Source of the DNA: Candidatus Woesearchaeota archaeon
GTDB taxonomy: Archaea > Nanobdellota > Nanobdellia > Woesearchaeales > UBA9642
Reading direction: 5' to 3'
NCBI GenBank assembly: GCA_003599145.1
Contig: QZIT01000001.1
Span: 1 to 64,000 of the forward strand
DNA: 64,000 nucleotides
Both the position numbers and the translations under genes were made by a program. Shown here piece after piece: positions 53,764 through 62,312 of the stretch (position 1 is its first letter; each line of letters starts with the position of its first letter). The notes beneath the pieces are model-generated. The model was not told the origin of the DNA and did not search any database. It saw only the letters and a program-made list of their open reading frames with translations.

Positions 53764-55455
53764 ATGAAAGTCTGGCTGTTGTTGATTTTTTTATGTATGC
53801 CTGTTGTTTCTGCGCAGGTAGGCCATATCAATTTAGTTTCTGTAGGCATTGGAGAAAACGATACGGTAACTGTTGGATCAACTCCAGATTTATATCTGGA
53901 AATTAAACCAGGCAATGGAAACATCTACATGGATTCCCTGCCCTTAACCAAAGTAGATACGCAAATCAGCACGCGATATGCCAACGCTGTTGCCTGCGAC
54001 TTTCTGCAAAAAGACTGTTCAAAATATGATTTTTTCTATACCTTCAGGCTTGATTCTAATATCGTAGGAGGGCCTTCAGGAGGGGCCGCAATCACTGTTT
54101 TAACCATTGCCATGCTCGACCATCAGTCATTAAGAAAAGATACTATTATGACAGGAACGATTAATGCAGGAGGATTAATAGGCCCTGTTGCTGGAATCAG
54201 GGAAAAGGCAATTGCTGCAAAGCAATCAGGATTTAAAAGAATGTTAATACCCTCTCTTTTCAACAATTCAAATATCACGTTTCCAGAGAATATAGAAGTG
54301 ATTACCGTAACAAACTTAGAAGAGGCCATGTATTATTTTACAGGAAAAAATTACACGAAGCAATCGCCGGCCATCGATGTTCCTGATATTTACACGCAAA
54401 AAATGTTCAATATTTCTGAAAAATTGTGCAACAGATACCAGCAATTAGACCAGCAGGTTGATGTAAAAAAATCCTTGAAATACCCTGCAGAAGCTGCCTA
54501 TAACAGCTCCGAGCAGGCATTGCAAAATAGTTCGTATTATTCAAGGGCAAGCTTTTGCTATACCGCGAATGTACGATTAAGAGAACTGCAATTTCAAGGA
54601 TATAGTCAGGAAGAGCTGGAAGAGCGATACTATGCAGTGCATAACTTAATCAACAAATTTGACAAGTACATTGATCAAAAACCTCTCAATACGCTGTCAG
54701 ATTTGGAAACCTTCATGATTGTCAAAGAAAGAATTATTGAAGCAAGGCAATATTTAGAAGAAATAGATACGAAAAATATTTCGGCATCTATACTGGCAAG
54801 CGCAACAGAAAGGTATTACAGCGGTGTTTTCTGGTCTGATTTTTATGGCGTTTCAGGAAAAACATTCGAGTTTGAAAAAGAGCAATTAAGGGAGTCATGC
54901 CTGAAAAAAATTGAAGAAGCCAGCGAGCGAGTCAATTATGCTGATTTATACTTTCCAAACTCTGCAAGTGAACGCGCAAGGGAGCTCGCATTAGCCTATC
55001 ATTATTCCGATGAAGGAAATTATGACTTATGCTTATTTAAGGCAAGCAAGGTAAAGGCAGATACGGATATGCTCTTAACTGCGTTGTTTGTTGAAGTAGA
55101 CCAGACAGAGGTTCTTTTAAACGAAAAGTTACAGCAGACTGAAAAAGTCCTTGCATTGCAGCAATCAAGAGGAAACTTCCCTATTCTAGGCTACAGCTAT
55201 TACCAATACGCCCAATCATTGAAAGAGTCTGACCCTTATTCCGCGCTGATTTATCTAGAATATGCCATTGAATTAAGCAATCTTGACATGTATTTCCCTC
55301 CTGAAAAGAAGTTTTCATTGCCTATTATTGACTATCGTTACTTTTTGGTTTTGCTTATTGGATTTTTAGGGGGTATGCTGGTCATGGTTTTGATTAAAGG
55401 AAAAAGCGAGAAATACAAACAGAAGAAATATAAGAAAAAAAAAGCAAAACGCTAG
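53764..55455 (+). CDS. exported Lon-fold (S16-type) serine protease, membrane-anchored
   Basis: This is a 563-residue protein. A signal peptide (WLLLIFLCMPVVSA) is followed by a LonC-like proteolytic domain with GGPSGGAA, Ser105, and AGIREKA, Lys148, the catalytic Ser-Lys pair with the 43-residue spacing known in Lon. A long helical region (about residues 215-500) and a C-terminal membrane helix (YFLVLLIGFLGGMLVMVL) with a basic tail follow. There is no ATPase domain, so activity is ATP-independent and outside the cytoplasm. It resembles the archaeal secreted-protease family COG1750 (name from memory). The SRP RNA lies downstream. Confidence 0.8.
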   Translation: MKVWLLLIFLCMPVVSAQVGHINLVSVGIGENDTVTVGSTPDLYLEIKPGNGNIYMDSLPLTKVDTQISTRYANAVACDFLQKDCSKYDFFYTFRLDSNIVGGPSGGAAITVLTIAMLDHQSLRKDTIMTGTINAGGLIGPVAGIREKAIAAKQSGFKRMLIPSLFNNSNITFPENIEVITVTNLEEAMYYFTGKNYTKQSPAIDVPDIYTQKMFNISEKLCNRYQQLDQQVDVKKSLKYPAEAAYNSSEQALQNSSYYSRASFCYTANVRLRELQFQGYSQEELEERYYAVHNLINKFDKYIDQKPLNTLSDLETFMIVKERIIEARQYLEEIDTKNISASILASATERYYSGVFWSDFYGVSGKTFEFEKEQLRESCLKKIEEASERVNYADLYFPNSASERARELALAYHYSDEGNYDLCLFKASKVKADTDMLLTALFVEVDQTEVLLNEKLQQTEKVLALQQSRGNFPILGYSYYQYAQSLKESDPYSALIYLEYAIELSNLDMYFPPEKKFSLPIIDYRYFLVLLIGFLGGMLVMVLIKGKSEKYKQKKYKKKKAKR

Positions 55456-55500
55456 TTCTATTTCACAATATTTAAAATACAACACACATTTCTTTTCTAT

Positions 55501-55765
55501 GCTAGGCTGGAGGGTTGGTTCTCCTCTGTTACGCTCAACGAACCTTAGGAGCGGGCCGAAGCCCAGGGGGCGGTTTTCCTCTGTAAAGGCAGCCTTGACC
55601 TCGACGTTGAGGCTCTGTCTCGCAGGATTGAAATTTTTGTGAAATGGGTCAGGCCAGGAATGGAGCAGCCCTCAGCATCATTTTCGGTGCTTGTGAGGTA
55701 GCGGAGCTGAGAAAAGGCCAAGATTACTGTTTTTGCAAAGGTCTATCCACCTCTGGGCACGCACT
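55501..55765 (+). ncRNA. archaeal 7S signal recognition particle RNA
   Basis: The GC-rich stretch shows the SRP RNA core: GGGTCAGGCCAGGAATGGAG, then CAGCC, in the S domain (helix 8, usual GGTCAGG..GGAA..GGAGCAGCC). The Alu-domain UGUNR-type loops TGTTAC and TGTAAA and the GGGCCGAAGCCCAGGGGGCGG-type helix run lie before it, and GTGCTTGTGAGG follows. ATTTAAAATA about 28 bp upstream is the TATA element. The 5' end near 55501 is fairly firm; the 3' end is estimated from possible pairing of both ends. Confidence 0.85.
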
Positions 55766-55866
55766 TACTTTCCATATGGAAAAGAAAACAATAACTACTT
55801 TCTAGTAACTACAAAAACGAAATATTTATAAACAGCGTATTTTTACCAACAGAAGGTGAGAAAACT

Positions 55867-56013
55867 ATGGATATAGGAGAAGACGCGTTTTTGGACGAAG
55901 ACACCAAGACCCTGAACAAATTGCGAAAAGGCAAGAAAAAGATGGGCATGGATGTTCTTAACAAACCAAACGTAACGCAAAGAGAAATGGACGAATTGTT
56001 TGCTGAGGCATAA
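55867..56013 (+). CDS. 48-residue acidic/basic orphan protein
   Basis: It begins MDIGEDAFLDEDTKTL, is basic in the middle (RKGKKKMG) and is acidic at the end (REMDELFAEA). Its size and charge are in the range of antitoxins, but I see no known fold. A GAAGGTGAGAAA ribosome-binding site and an ATATTTATAAAC TATA element precede it. The next gene starts 2 bp after its stop, so they form one unit. Confidence 0.5.
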   Translation: MDIGEDAFLDEDTKTLNKLRKGKKKMGMDVLNKPNVTQREMDELFAEA

Positions 56014-56015
56014 TC

Positions 56016-56705
56016 ATGGATGATGACTACCTCGATTTAGCCAGTGCGATTATTCCTCCTCAAAAAGAAGACTTAGAAAAACTCATTGGTGTTTTTCAGG
56101 ATTCTAAAGTTCCTATTACGTTTCCAGATGTTGGAGATGAAGAATTCCTAGGGTATAATGCGTTAAAAGCATATTTTACTGAGCATGGAACGATCGAAGA
56201 ATATTCTTGGAATCCCGATGAAGATAGAACACTTGTAGGGATTATTCTTGATTCTTATCAGCGTATGAAAGATTTTGACACTCAGATAACAAACAATTAC
56301 GAACTCTTTGAAGAGCTACGCATTGCCGCTGCTGTTTTAAACGCGGCCTTGGCCTATGCAAGAGAAAAAAATAAAACAATGCCATCTCATATTTTTGAGA
56401 GTATTTCTGGCGCAAACCAAGATCTTCAACGCTCATTGCAAGGAGAATCGTATGTGTATCCTGAACTTTTTGAAGATTTACTGCAAATACGAGATTATCG
56501 ATTAATTCCTGTATGGCCTGAAGAAGGGCAAAAAACATGGATTGATTATCTTGATGACAGCATGAAAGAGCAAGTAGCTGCTTATAAAAGGCAAGATCCA
56601 ACGCAACGGCTTTTAGATGTGTTTCAAAGAGCCTATGCTTGTGGAACCAATACCAATCCCGCATTGTTTCACATCTATGATGCAACGTCTGATGATAACC
56701 CTTGA
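56016..56705 (+). CDS. helical protein of unknown function
   Basis: This 229-residue soluble protein has no recognised domain. The residues are mainly helix formers, acidic overall, with LRIAAAVLNAALAYAREKNK as the most hydrophobic helix. It is co-transcribed with the 48-residue gene before and the isochorismatase-like gene after (14-bp overlap). No catalytic motif visible. Confidence 0.55.
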   Translation: MDDDYLDLASAIIPPQKEDLEKLIGVFQDSKVPITFPDVGDEEFLGYNALKAYFTEHGTIEEYSWNPDEDRTLVGIILDSYQRMKDFDTQITNNYELFEELRIAAAVLNAALAYAREKNKTMPSHIFESISGANQDLQRSLQGESYVYPELFEDLLQIRDYRLIPVWPEEGQKTWIDYLDDSMKEQVAAYKRQDPTQRLLDVFQRAYACGTNTNPALFHIYDATSDDNP

Positions 56706-57252
56706 TGAAAGAACGCAGTACGGCGTCATAGTTATAGATATGCAGGAATTTTTCTTAAGAGATATTGCAGAAAGAAAAGCTTTGATAGCAAATCAAAAAG
56801 CTGTTTTGAAAGTTTGTGCAAAACAAGACATTCCTGTTCTGATTGTTTCTTACGCTCCTTTAACTGCAGACGATTTGCCTGCAGGCACTTTGGAAAAGCT
56901 TTCTGGAGGTTATTGGAAACCCATACCTGAAATCAAAGAGGTTGTTGCAGACATTCCTCGAGCAAGCTATTTTACAAAATCAAGCAACAGTGCATTAAGC
57001 AATGCTGAAGTAAGAAAACAATTGAAAAGTTGGAACATCACCGATATCTGCACTCTTGGCGTCAATACGGCAACCTGCATCACAGAATCCGTGGAAGATG
57101 CACTTGGCATGGGCTATAGAGTTCATTCTGCAAAAACACTCATTACAGACAGAAAGTTCAGACCAGAACCAGATTATCAGGTTTTTAATCATAGAGATGC
57201 CCGCTTATATGAACATCATAGTGAACTTATAGTGAACCTATTGCTCGTTTAA
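56692..57252 (+). CDS. isochorismatase-family cysteine hydrolase
   Basis: This 186-residue protein has the catalytic triad of the family: VIVIDMQEFF (Asp16), YFTKSSNSAL (Lys) and LGVNTATCITESVEDALGMG (Cys). Typical members cleave nicotinamide, isochorismate or N-carbamoyl amides; the substrate is not determinable. The ATG at 56692 was chosen; it overlaps the previous gene by 14 bp. The C-terminal part, with RDARLYEHHSEL, is complete. Confidence 0.75.
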   Translation: MITLDERTQYGVIVIDMQEFFLRDIAERKALIANQKAVLKVCAKQDIPVLIVSYAPLTADDLPAGTLEKLSGGYWKPIPEIKEVVADIPRASYFTKSSNSALSNAEVRKQLKSWNITDICTLGVNTATCITESVEDALGMGYRVHSAKTLITDRKFRPEPDYQVFNHRDARLYEHHSELIVNLLLV

Positions 57253-57287
57253 AAAGCTTTAAATAAGCGTAAATAAAAAGTTCTTAG

Positions 57288-57989
57288 ATGAATGAAACGT
57301 TCAACAGTACGGTTACAAATATCACAACGCAGTCAACTAATCTATTTGCGCAGTTAAAAGACATTTTCATACCAACACTCTATCAGCGCGTTAGTGACTT
57401 CATCACAGCACCGCTGCACGTTCCTAACATGCTTTGGATTATCACTCCTTTAATTGCGTCTATATTATTAATGGAATTTTACTTTGGAAGATATTCTCAA
57501 GAAGAATTAGGATGGAATACTGCTATTGGCAACAGTCTGATTTTAATTTTTGTAGGCATTGACTTACTGAGACGAATTTATGGAGATATCAATCCCTTGA
57601 CTGTCAACATTTCAGAATTAATTATTGTCAAAAAAACAATTATCGCGATGGTTGTTATTGCAGGAAGTTTTTTACTTACCTTCACCGAATTTTTTCACAT
57701 GCTGCCAAAAAAATTTGCATTTCTAGTCAGCTCGCATTTGCCTATTAATTTGATAGCTTGCTTTTCTATTATTTTAGTATATGCAGATATGCCTTTAGAC
57801 ATCTATAGCGCATTAACCTGCCTTTTAATTTTTGCAGCATTGCTGCTTGCTTTTGGCATGCTCAAAAAAATCATTCCTAAGGCAGACAAGCCGGCAAAGA
57901 TTTTCGTCAAAAAAAGGTACAATTACACCGAAAGCGGCTTTGAGGAAATTTCAGAAGATGAAAAATCCAGTAAAGAGACCGATGATTAA
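57288..57989 (+). CDS. multi-span membrane protein of unknown function
   Basis: This 233-residue protein has an N-terminal stretch with NxS/T sequons, about six hydrophobic segments (e.g. LIASILLMEFYF, IAMVVIAGSFLLTF), and an acidic cytoplasmic tail. No family recognised. GCTTTAAATAAG is a TATA box about 25 bp before the ATG. Its 3' end overlaps the convergent presenilin-like gene by 39 bp. Confidence 0.55.
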   Translation: MNETFNSTVTNITTQSTNLFAQLKDIFIPTLYQRVSDFITAPLHVPNMLWIITPLIASILLMEFYFGRYSQEELGWNTAIGNSLILIFVGIDLLRRIYGDINPLTVNISELIIVKKTIIAMVVIAGSFLLTFTEFFHMLPKKFAFLVSSHLPINLIACFSIILVYADMPLDIYSALTCLLIFAALLLAFGMLKKIIPKADKPAKIFVKKRYNYTESGFEEISEDEKSSKETDD

Positions 57990-58925
57990 ATACCCTGCAA
58001 CGCAGCCAAGCGTTACAAAAGGCATGGCAGGATAAAATTTGTCTTTCTTTGCTGCCATGAATAACAAAAATAAAGCAATGGCTGTTGTTAGCGCAATCAT
58101 CAGGGAATATTGAAACGCGATGATTTTAGAAAAGCCGTGCATCATCAACGCTTCCATAATGACGCCTGCGAATATCAAAGGAAAGGCTACATCTCCTCCG
58201 CCTAAAATCGCGTTCTTTTTTTCAGTTGGCTTAGTACTTTGATTATTTTGATTATTTTCTTTATTCGCTATAACTTGAACACCAAGCTTGCTGTTTATTT
58301 TAACTTCTTTTTTAGGCCTATAGGGAATCATCAAGCCTGCAAACAAATTGCTTTTTGTCTGAAACTCTGCCATTTTGACCATATGCTTGCTTTTCCAGAC
58401 AGCATACATGTCATAAAGAGAAATGGCAACCAGCAAAATAAACGCCCACAACACATTGAATAAAGGAACAACTAACACTGCAATTCCCGTATACATGAGC
58501 ACTTCAGAAAGATTATGGATGAGAATATTGGGCTTCCATAATTTAATAATAGCGATAACCAATGCTATGCCTACTGCAACATACTTGTTTACAAAGACGC
58601 CTAGAGCAATTGTTGTTGCTATCCATACGGCAATGAAAAACCAGATTTTCCAAAGCTTAAACTGGCTGTATTTTATCAAAATAAGCACTAAAACCGTTCC
58701 TATCAAAACGCCCAACCCTAAATACAAAAAGCTTGAAAATCCCTTTGTTTCAGGCCTTGGACCTACCGCAGTATCCTGATGATTTATTTCAGTTACTGTT
58801 CGATTATCTTTTGTTATCGTTATAGGTTTAGCATCATGATTAATGAAGAACAAACCAACGACTTGCGTAAGCAGAAAGATAAATATCAAAAAAAGAGTGA
58901 TGGATAAATCGTGTTTCATGCTCAT
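57951..58925 (-). CDS. presenilin-type (GxGD) intramembrane aspartyl protease
   Basis: This 324-residue polytopic protein has the three conserved elements of presenilin/signal peptide peptidase: SLYDMYAVW (catalytic Asp near 172), LGGGDVAFPL (Asp245) and YPAMPFVTLG (the PAL site near 299-301, here PAM). It would cut transmembrane helices of membrane proteins. A hydrophilic loop of about 45 residues before the second Asp is typical. TATA element CCCTTATAAACCC lies in the divergent gap about 20 bp before ATG 58919, an alternative start. Confidence 0.85.
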   Translation of the reverse strand: MSMKHDLSITLFLIFIFLLTQVVGLFFINHDAKPITITKDNRTVTEINHQDTAVGPRPETKGFSSFLYLGLGVLIGTVLVLILIKYSQFKLWKIWFFIAVWIATTIALGVFVNKYVAVGIALVIAIIKLWKPNILIHNLSEVLMYTGIAVLVVPLFNVLWAFILLVAISLYDMYAVWKSKHMVKMAEFQTKSNLFAGLMIPYRPKKEVKINSKLGVQVIANKENNQNNQSTKPTEKKNAILGGGDVAFPLIFAGVIMEALMMHGFSKIIAFQYSLMIALTTAIALFLLFMAAKKDKFYPAMPFVTLGCVAGYLIIGLFTGFFIF

Positions 58926-58997
58926 AAAGAATGGAAAGGGTTTATAAGGGTTATTATTTTAAAAAACATTTATTAATACAAAGGTATTTTTCATGCC

Positions 58998-59426
58998 ATG
59001 AAACTCGCCCATCAGATTCATGTGAGAGTATTTTGCTATCCTGAAGATAATGCTGAAAACATAGAAAAGGCCTTGTTATTTTTATTTCCCTTTGATTTGG
59101 AAAAAGAAAAAATAACTTTAAAAAAAACAAAGGCAGAAGGCTTTCATGACAGGCAGATTATTATTTATGAAGTTACGCTAATAAAAGACAAGCACTGCAA
59201 TTTATTTCTTGAACAGCTCAATAAAAACATTGAAGAGAAATCACGATTGCTCCCGAGAATAGACGAAAATTTTGATTTATTTATGCGATTCGATAAAGAT
59301 GCGCTTTTAGAGGGAAAATACAAGCTTACAGAATCAGGAAACTGCTTTCACATCAAAATATCCCTTGCTGTTTTTCCCAGAAATAAAGAACAGGCAATTG
59401 CCCTAGTAAAAAGAATGTTTACTTAA
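58998..59426 (+). CDS. exosome-associated RNA-binding protein (COG1325-like)
   Basis: This 142-residue protein matches the archaeal exosome-linked family that I know as COG1325: AHQIHVRVFCYPEDNAENIE, HDRQIIIYEVTLIKD, RIDENFDLFMRFDKDAL and VFPRNKEQAI. It binds RNA and is often found near exosome genes in other archaea. It is transcribed divergently from the presenilin-like gene and its end overlaps the lipoprotein gene by 8 bp. Confidence 0.72.
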   Translation: MKLAHQIHVRVFCYPEDNAENIEKALLFLFPFDLEKEKITLKKTKAEGFHDRQIIIYEVTLIKDKHCNLFLEQLNKNIEEKSRLLPRIDENFDLFMRFDKDALLEGKYKLTESGNCFHIKISLAVFPRNKEQAIALVKRMFT

Positions 59427-60078
59427 CGGTTTCAACTTCTAACTCTGCAGTGTTTCCTGAAAGGGCGACATAACCTTCAAGGGTAGCAAATTGATTATTT
59501 TTTGCCTTTAAGGATTTATAGAGCATACTTTCTGGATCGTTGGTTATGACAAGATACCTGAAATAAGAAGTTTTTCCTCCTATATAGACTGCAAAATTTC
59601 CCTCTCCTTTATCTAAAATCATCCTCGTTCCCTGATCTCTTATATATCCCTGAACTGATTTAAATAATCCTTTATTCAGAACAACGTCTTTTTGTAACGT
59701 TTCTTCAATCATGTCTTCCTGCGCAATATGTAACGTTTGTCTGCTATAGGTTTTTTTATAAAAACCAACATCCCAGAAATGCTGGTAAAGATTTAATTGA
59801 TATTCTCCACGCATATTGGTTATTGTTTGAACAATCTCATGATAAGGACAATTTTTTTCATCGCAGTTTACCGTGTATTCTGCAACGATTTGCACGTTAG
59901 GAAGAGAAAAACCTTCATTGTCTTCAACAATGCCAGTAACGATCACCTGATTTGAAGTATCTGGCTTCCACAAAATTTCTTCAGGTGTTTGAGTTTCAAT
60001 TTCTCTTTCCTTTTCCTCTTCAAATAAAGAGCAACCTGCAACAAGGACCAGAACTATGAAAACCGCAAACCATTTCAT
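59419..60078 (-). CDS. lipoprotein with carboxypeptidase-regulatory-like domain
   Basis: This 219-residue protein has a signal sequence ending in LVAGC, a lipobox, so it is probably lipid-anchored at the cell surface. A CarboxypepD_reg-like fold (VTGIVEDNEGFSLPNVQIVA, MRGEYQLNL) follows, then a second beta-rich domain. The ATG at 60078 was chosen so the lipobox comes within the first 20 residues; a longer frame to 60123 overlaps the TrpRS promoter. It resembles the beta units in the proteins at 18378 and 21405. Confidence 0.65.
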   Translation of the reverse strand: MKWFAVFIVLVLVAGCSLFEEEKEREIETQTPEEILWKPDTSNQVIVTGIVEDNEGFSLPNVQIVAEYTVNCDEKNCPYHEIVQTITNMRGEYQLNLYQHFWDVGFYKKTYSRQTLHIAQEDMIEETLQKDVVLNKGLFKSVQGYIRDQGTRMILDKGEGNFAVYIGGKTSYFRYLVITNDPESMLYKSLKAKNNQFATLEGYVALSGNTAELEVETVK

Positions 60079-60151
60079 GCTGTTTCTGAAGAAGGAGAGT
60101 ATAAATAGTTTTCGCCGTAACATTTATAAAAAGCATTGCAGTGATGGTACT

Positions 60152-61267
60152 ATGACTAAATTTACCATAACACCCTGGGAAGTCAAGGGCAATATTGACT
60201 ATGATAAGGTTATCAGAGAGTTTGGTGTTTCTAAAATAGATGAAAATTTATTAAAAAAACTTGAAAAGCACACAAAAAAACTCCATCCTTTTTTGAAAAG
60301 AAATATCTTTTTTGCCCATAGAGATTTGGAGTTTGCATTGCAGGAGCATGAAAAAGGAAACCTGTTTATGTATACAGGCTGCGGTCCTTCTGGGCCTATA
60401 CACATGGGCCATTACATGGTATGGTCATTTACCAAATGGCTTCAGGAAGCGCTGGACGTTGAACTGTGGTTTCAGTTTACTGATGATGAAAAATTTTTGT
60501 TCAAAGACATGAGTTATGAAGAGATACAGAAATGGCTGTACGAAAACATGCTTGATATCATAGCTATTGGCTTTGACCCTAAAAAGACTCATTTTTTGAT
60601 AGATACCAAGCATGCAAGCCTTTTGTATCCTGAAGCAGTCAAGGTTGCAAAAAAATTGACCTTTTCAACCGTAAAAGGCGCTTTTGGGTTTACGAATGAA
60701 ACCAATGTGGGAAGCATTTTTTACACTGCAATGCAGGCAGCTCCCTGTTTTTTGCCTTCTGTGATTAAGGGAAAAAAGATGGCCTGCTTAATTCCCCATG
60801 CTATTGACCAAGACCCTCATTTCAGGGTAACAAGAGACGTTATTCCCAAACTTGGCTTTTACAAGCCTGCAAGCATCCAATGCAGGTTTTTGCCAGGATT
60901 AGGGGGCATTTCTGAAGATGGAAAGTTAAGCTCATCAACAGGACAAGCAATTTATTTAACTGACGATGAAAAAACAGTGAAGAATAAAATAAACAAGTAT
61001 GCATTTTCAGGAGGGCAGACAACCATTGAAGAGCATAGAAAACACGGCGGAAATCCTGATGTTGATGTAAGCTATCAATGGCTTACGTTTTTTGAGGAAG
61101 ACGATAAAAAACTGGAAAAAATCTATCATGATTATAAATCAGGAAAATTATTAAGCGGCGAGCTCAAAATGATACTCATAGAGAAATTAAATGCCTTATT
61201 AAAAGACCATCAAAAGAAGAGGGAAAAAGCCAAAAGTATGGTTGATAAATATATTTACCATGGATGA
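60152..61267 (+). CDS. trpS: tryptophanyl-tRNA synthetase, archaeal type
   Basis: This 371-residue class I synthetase has YTGCGPSGPIHMGHYMVW (HxGH), FQFTDDEKFLF, and EDGKLSSSTG (KMSKS-type). Length and N-terminal extension (TPWEVKGNIDYDK) match archaeal/eukaryotic TrpRS rather than bacterial. ATG 60152 is preceded by CATTTATAAAAAG about 25 bp upstream. The Nudix gene starts within its last codons. Confidence 0.92.
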   Translation: MTKFTITPWEVKGNIDYDKVIREFGVSKIDENLLKKLEKHTKKLHPFLKRNIFFAHRDLEFALQEHEKGNLFMYTGCGPSGPIHMGHYMVWSFTKWLQEALDVELWFQFTDDEKFLFKDMSYEEIQKWLYENMLDIIAIGFDPKKTHFLIDTKHASLLYPEAVKVAKKLTFSTVKGAFGFTNETNVGSIFYTAMQAAPCFLPSVIKGKKMACLIPHAIDQDPHFRVTRDVIPKLGFYKPASIQCRFLPGLGGISEDGKLSSSTGQAIYLTDDEKTVKNKINKYAFSGGQTTIEEHRKHGGNPDVDVSYQWLTFFEEDDKKLEKIYHDYKSGKLLSGELKMILIEKLNALLKDHQKKREKAKSMVDKYIYHG

Positions 61268-61697
61268 AAAAGTTGGTGTAGGCGTAGGAATCATTCTCCT
61301 GAAAAATAATAAAGTTCTTCTTGGCAAAAGGCATGATGATCCTGCAAAAGCAAAAAGTTTGCTTAAAGGAGCAGGAACATGGACCATGCCAGGAGGCAAA
61401 TTGCGCTTTCAAGAATCTTTTGAAGACGCTGCAAAAAGAGAGGTGTTTGAAGAAACAGGGATTACCCTCAAAAAGACAAAGGTTGTCTGCATCAACAATG
61501 ACAGGGTAGAATCTGCACACTTTGTTACCATTGGATTATTAGCAGAAGAATTTGAAGGCAACCCTGAAGTTAAAGAGCCAGAACAAATAAGAGAATGGCA
61601 GTGGTTTGACCTTAAAAAATTACCCGTTCCTTTGTATTTTCCCTCTGAAAAGGTTTTGAGCAAATATCAAAAAAAAGTATTTTATGAAGAAAAATAG
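61260..61697 (+). CDS. Nudix hydrolase
   Basis: This 145-residue protein has GVGIILLKNNKVLLGKRH and the Nudix box GGKLRFQESFEDAAKREVFE followed by ETGI (pattern Gx5Ex7REUxEExGU complete). It hydrolyses nucleoside-diphosphate-linked substrates with a metal ion, for example oxidised nucleotides. It is co-transcribed with trpS (8-bp overlap). ATG 61260 is preferred, since 61242 would lie well inside trpS. Confidence 0.85.
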   Translation: MDEKVGVGVGIILLKNNKVLLGKRHDDPAKAKSLLKGAGTWTMPGGKLRFQESFEDAAKREVFEETGITLKKTKVVCINNDRVESAHFVTIGLLAEEFEGNPEVKEPEQIREWQWFDLKKLPVPLYFPSEKVLSKYQKKVFYEEK

Positions 61698-61742
61698 CAA
61701 ACTATTTAAAAGCAATGTCCTAGTTAAAAAAAGGGTGAGACA

Positions 61743-61988
61743 ATGAAATATGCAACCTTAAGCAGTGGTTTTATGCTAACATCCATGTTAGGATTCTTAA
61801 TCAGCGTTTTATACGTTTATAAAATGGACGAGAGCTGGGGCGTTGCCTTTTCGTTGATATTTATTCTGATGTTCATAGCAAGCATCATCAGCATGACCAA
61901 AGCGCCTGTAGCAGATGAAACTGCCTATCAGCATTTAGCAGTGCATGAAAAAGCCATGCGCAACAAAGTATTGCTTAGAAAAAAGTAA
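61743..61988 (+). CDS. small two-span membrane protein
   Basis: This 81-residue protein has hydrophobic segments FMLTSMLGFLISVLYVYKM and GVAFSLIFILMFIASIISM and a basic C-terminus. No family known. AAAGGGTGAGACA precedes the ATG, and ACTATTTAAAAGC is a TATA element. It resembles other orphan membrane proteins that follow housekeeping genes in DPANN genomes. Confidence 0.55.
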   Translation: MKYATLSSGFMLTSMLGFLISVLYVYKMDESWGVAFSLIFILMFIASIISMTKAPVADETAYQHLAVHEKAMRNKVLLRKK

Positions 61989-62018
61989 CTTTTTAAACTT
62001 TCTTCACTTTCCTTTAGT

Positions 62019-62312
62019 ATGGCATTCAGCAAATCATATCCAAAGACTATTGAAGGCTTTAATTACCCAAAATGGGAAGAAGTGTATTTAGATGAAGAAG
62101 AAGAACTGCTTACGGAGAAGCAAGCAAGAAATGATAATATTGCTTTGATGAAAGAATGCATTGACGATGCAAAAAAAATAGTGCAGGATAAACAATTAAA
62201 GGACTTTCAATCAGATGTCATTCATATTGCGATTGCATTATTTGAAAAACGCTCAAGCCATGCAATTTATTACAAAGAAAATAAAACAAAAGAAAAATTT
62301 CACAAATCATGA
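62019..62312 (+). CDS. small helical protein of unknown function
   Basis: This 97-residue protein has an acidic middle (YLDEEEELLTEKQARNDN) and a basic end. No fold recognised. The TTTTTAAA TATA box lies 25 bp before the ATG, indicating a leaderless mRNA. It converges on and slightly overlaps the HerA-like gene. Confidence 0.55.
   Translation: MAFSKSYPKTIEGFNYPKWEEVYLDEEEELLTEKQARNDNIALMKECIDDAKKIVQDKQLKDFQSDVIHIAIALFEKRSSHAIYYKENKTKEKFHKS

Noticed and set aside
60079-60123. Longer start for the lipoprotein
   Set aside because: Puts the lipobox too far from the N-terminus and overlaps the TrpRS promoter.
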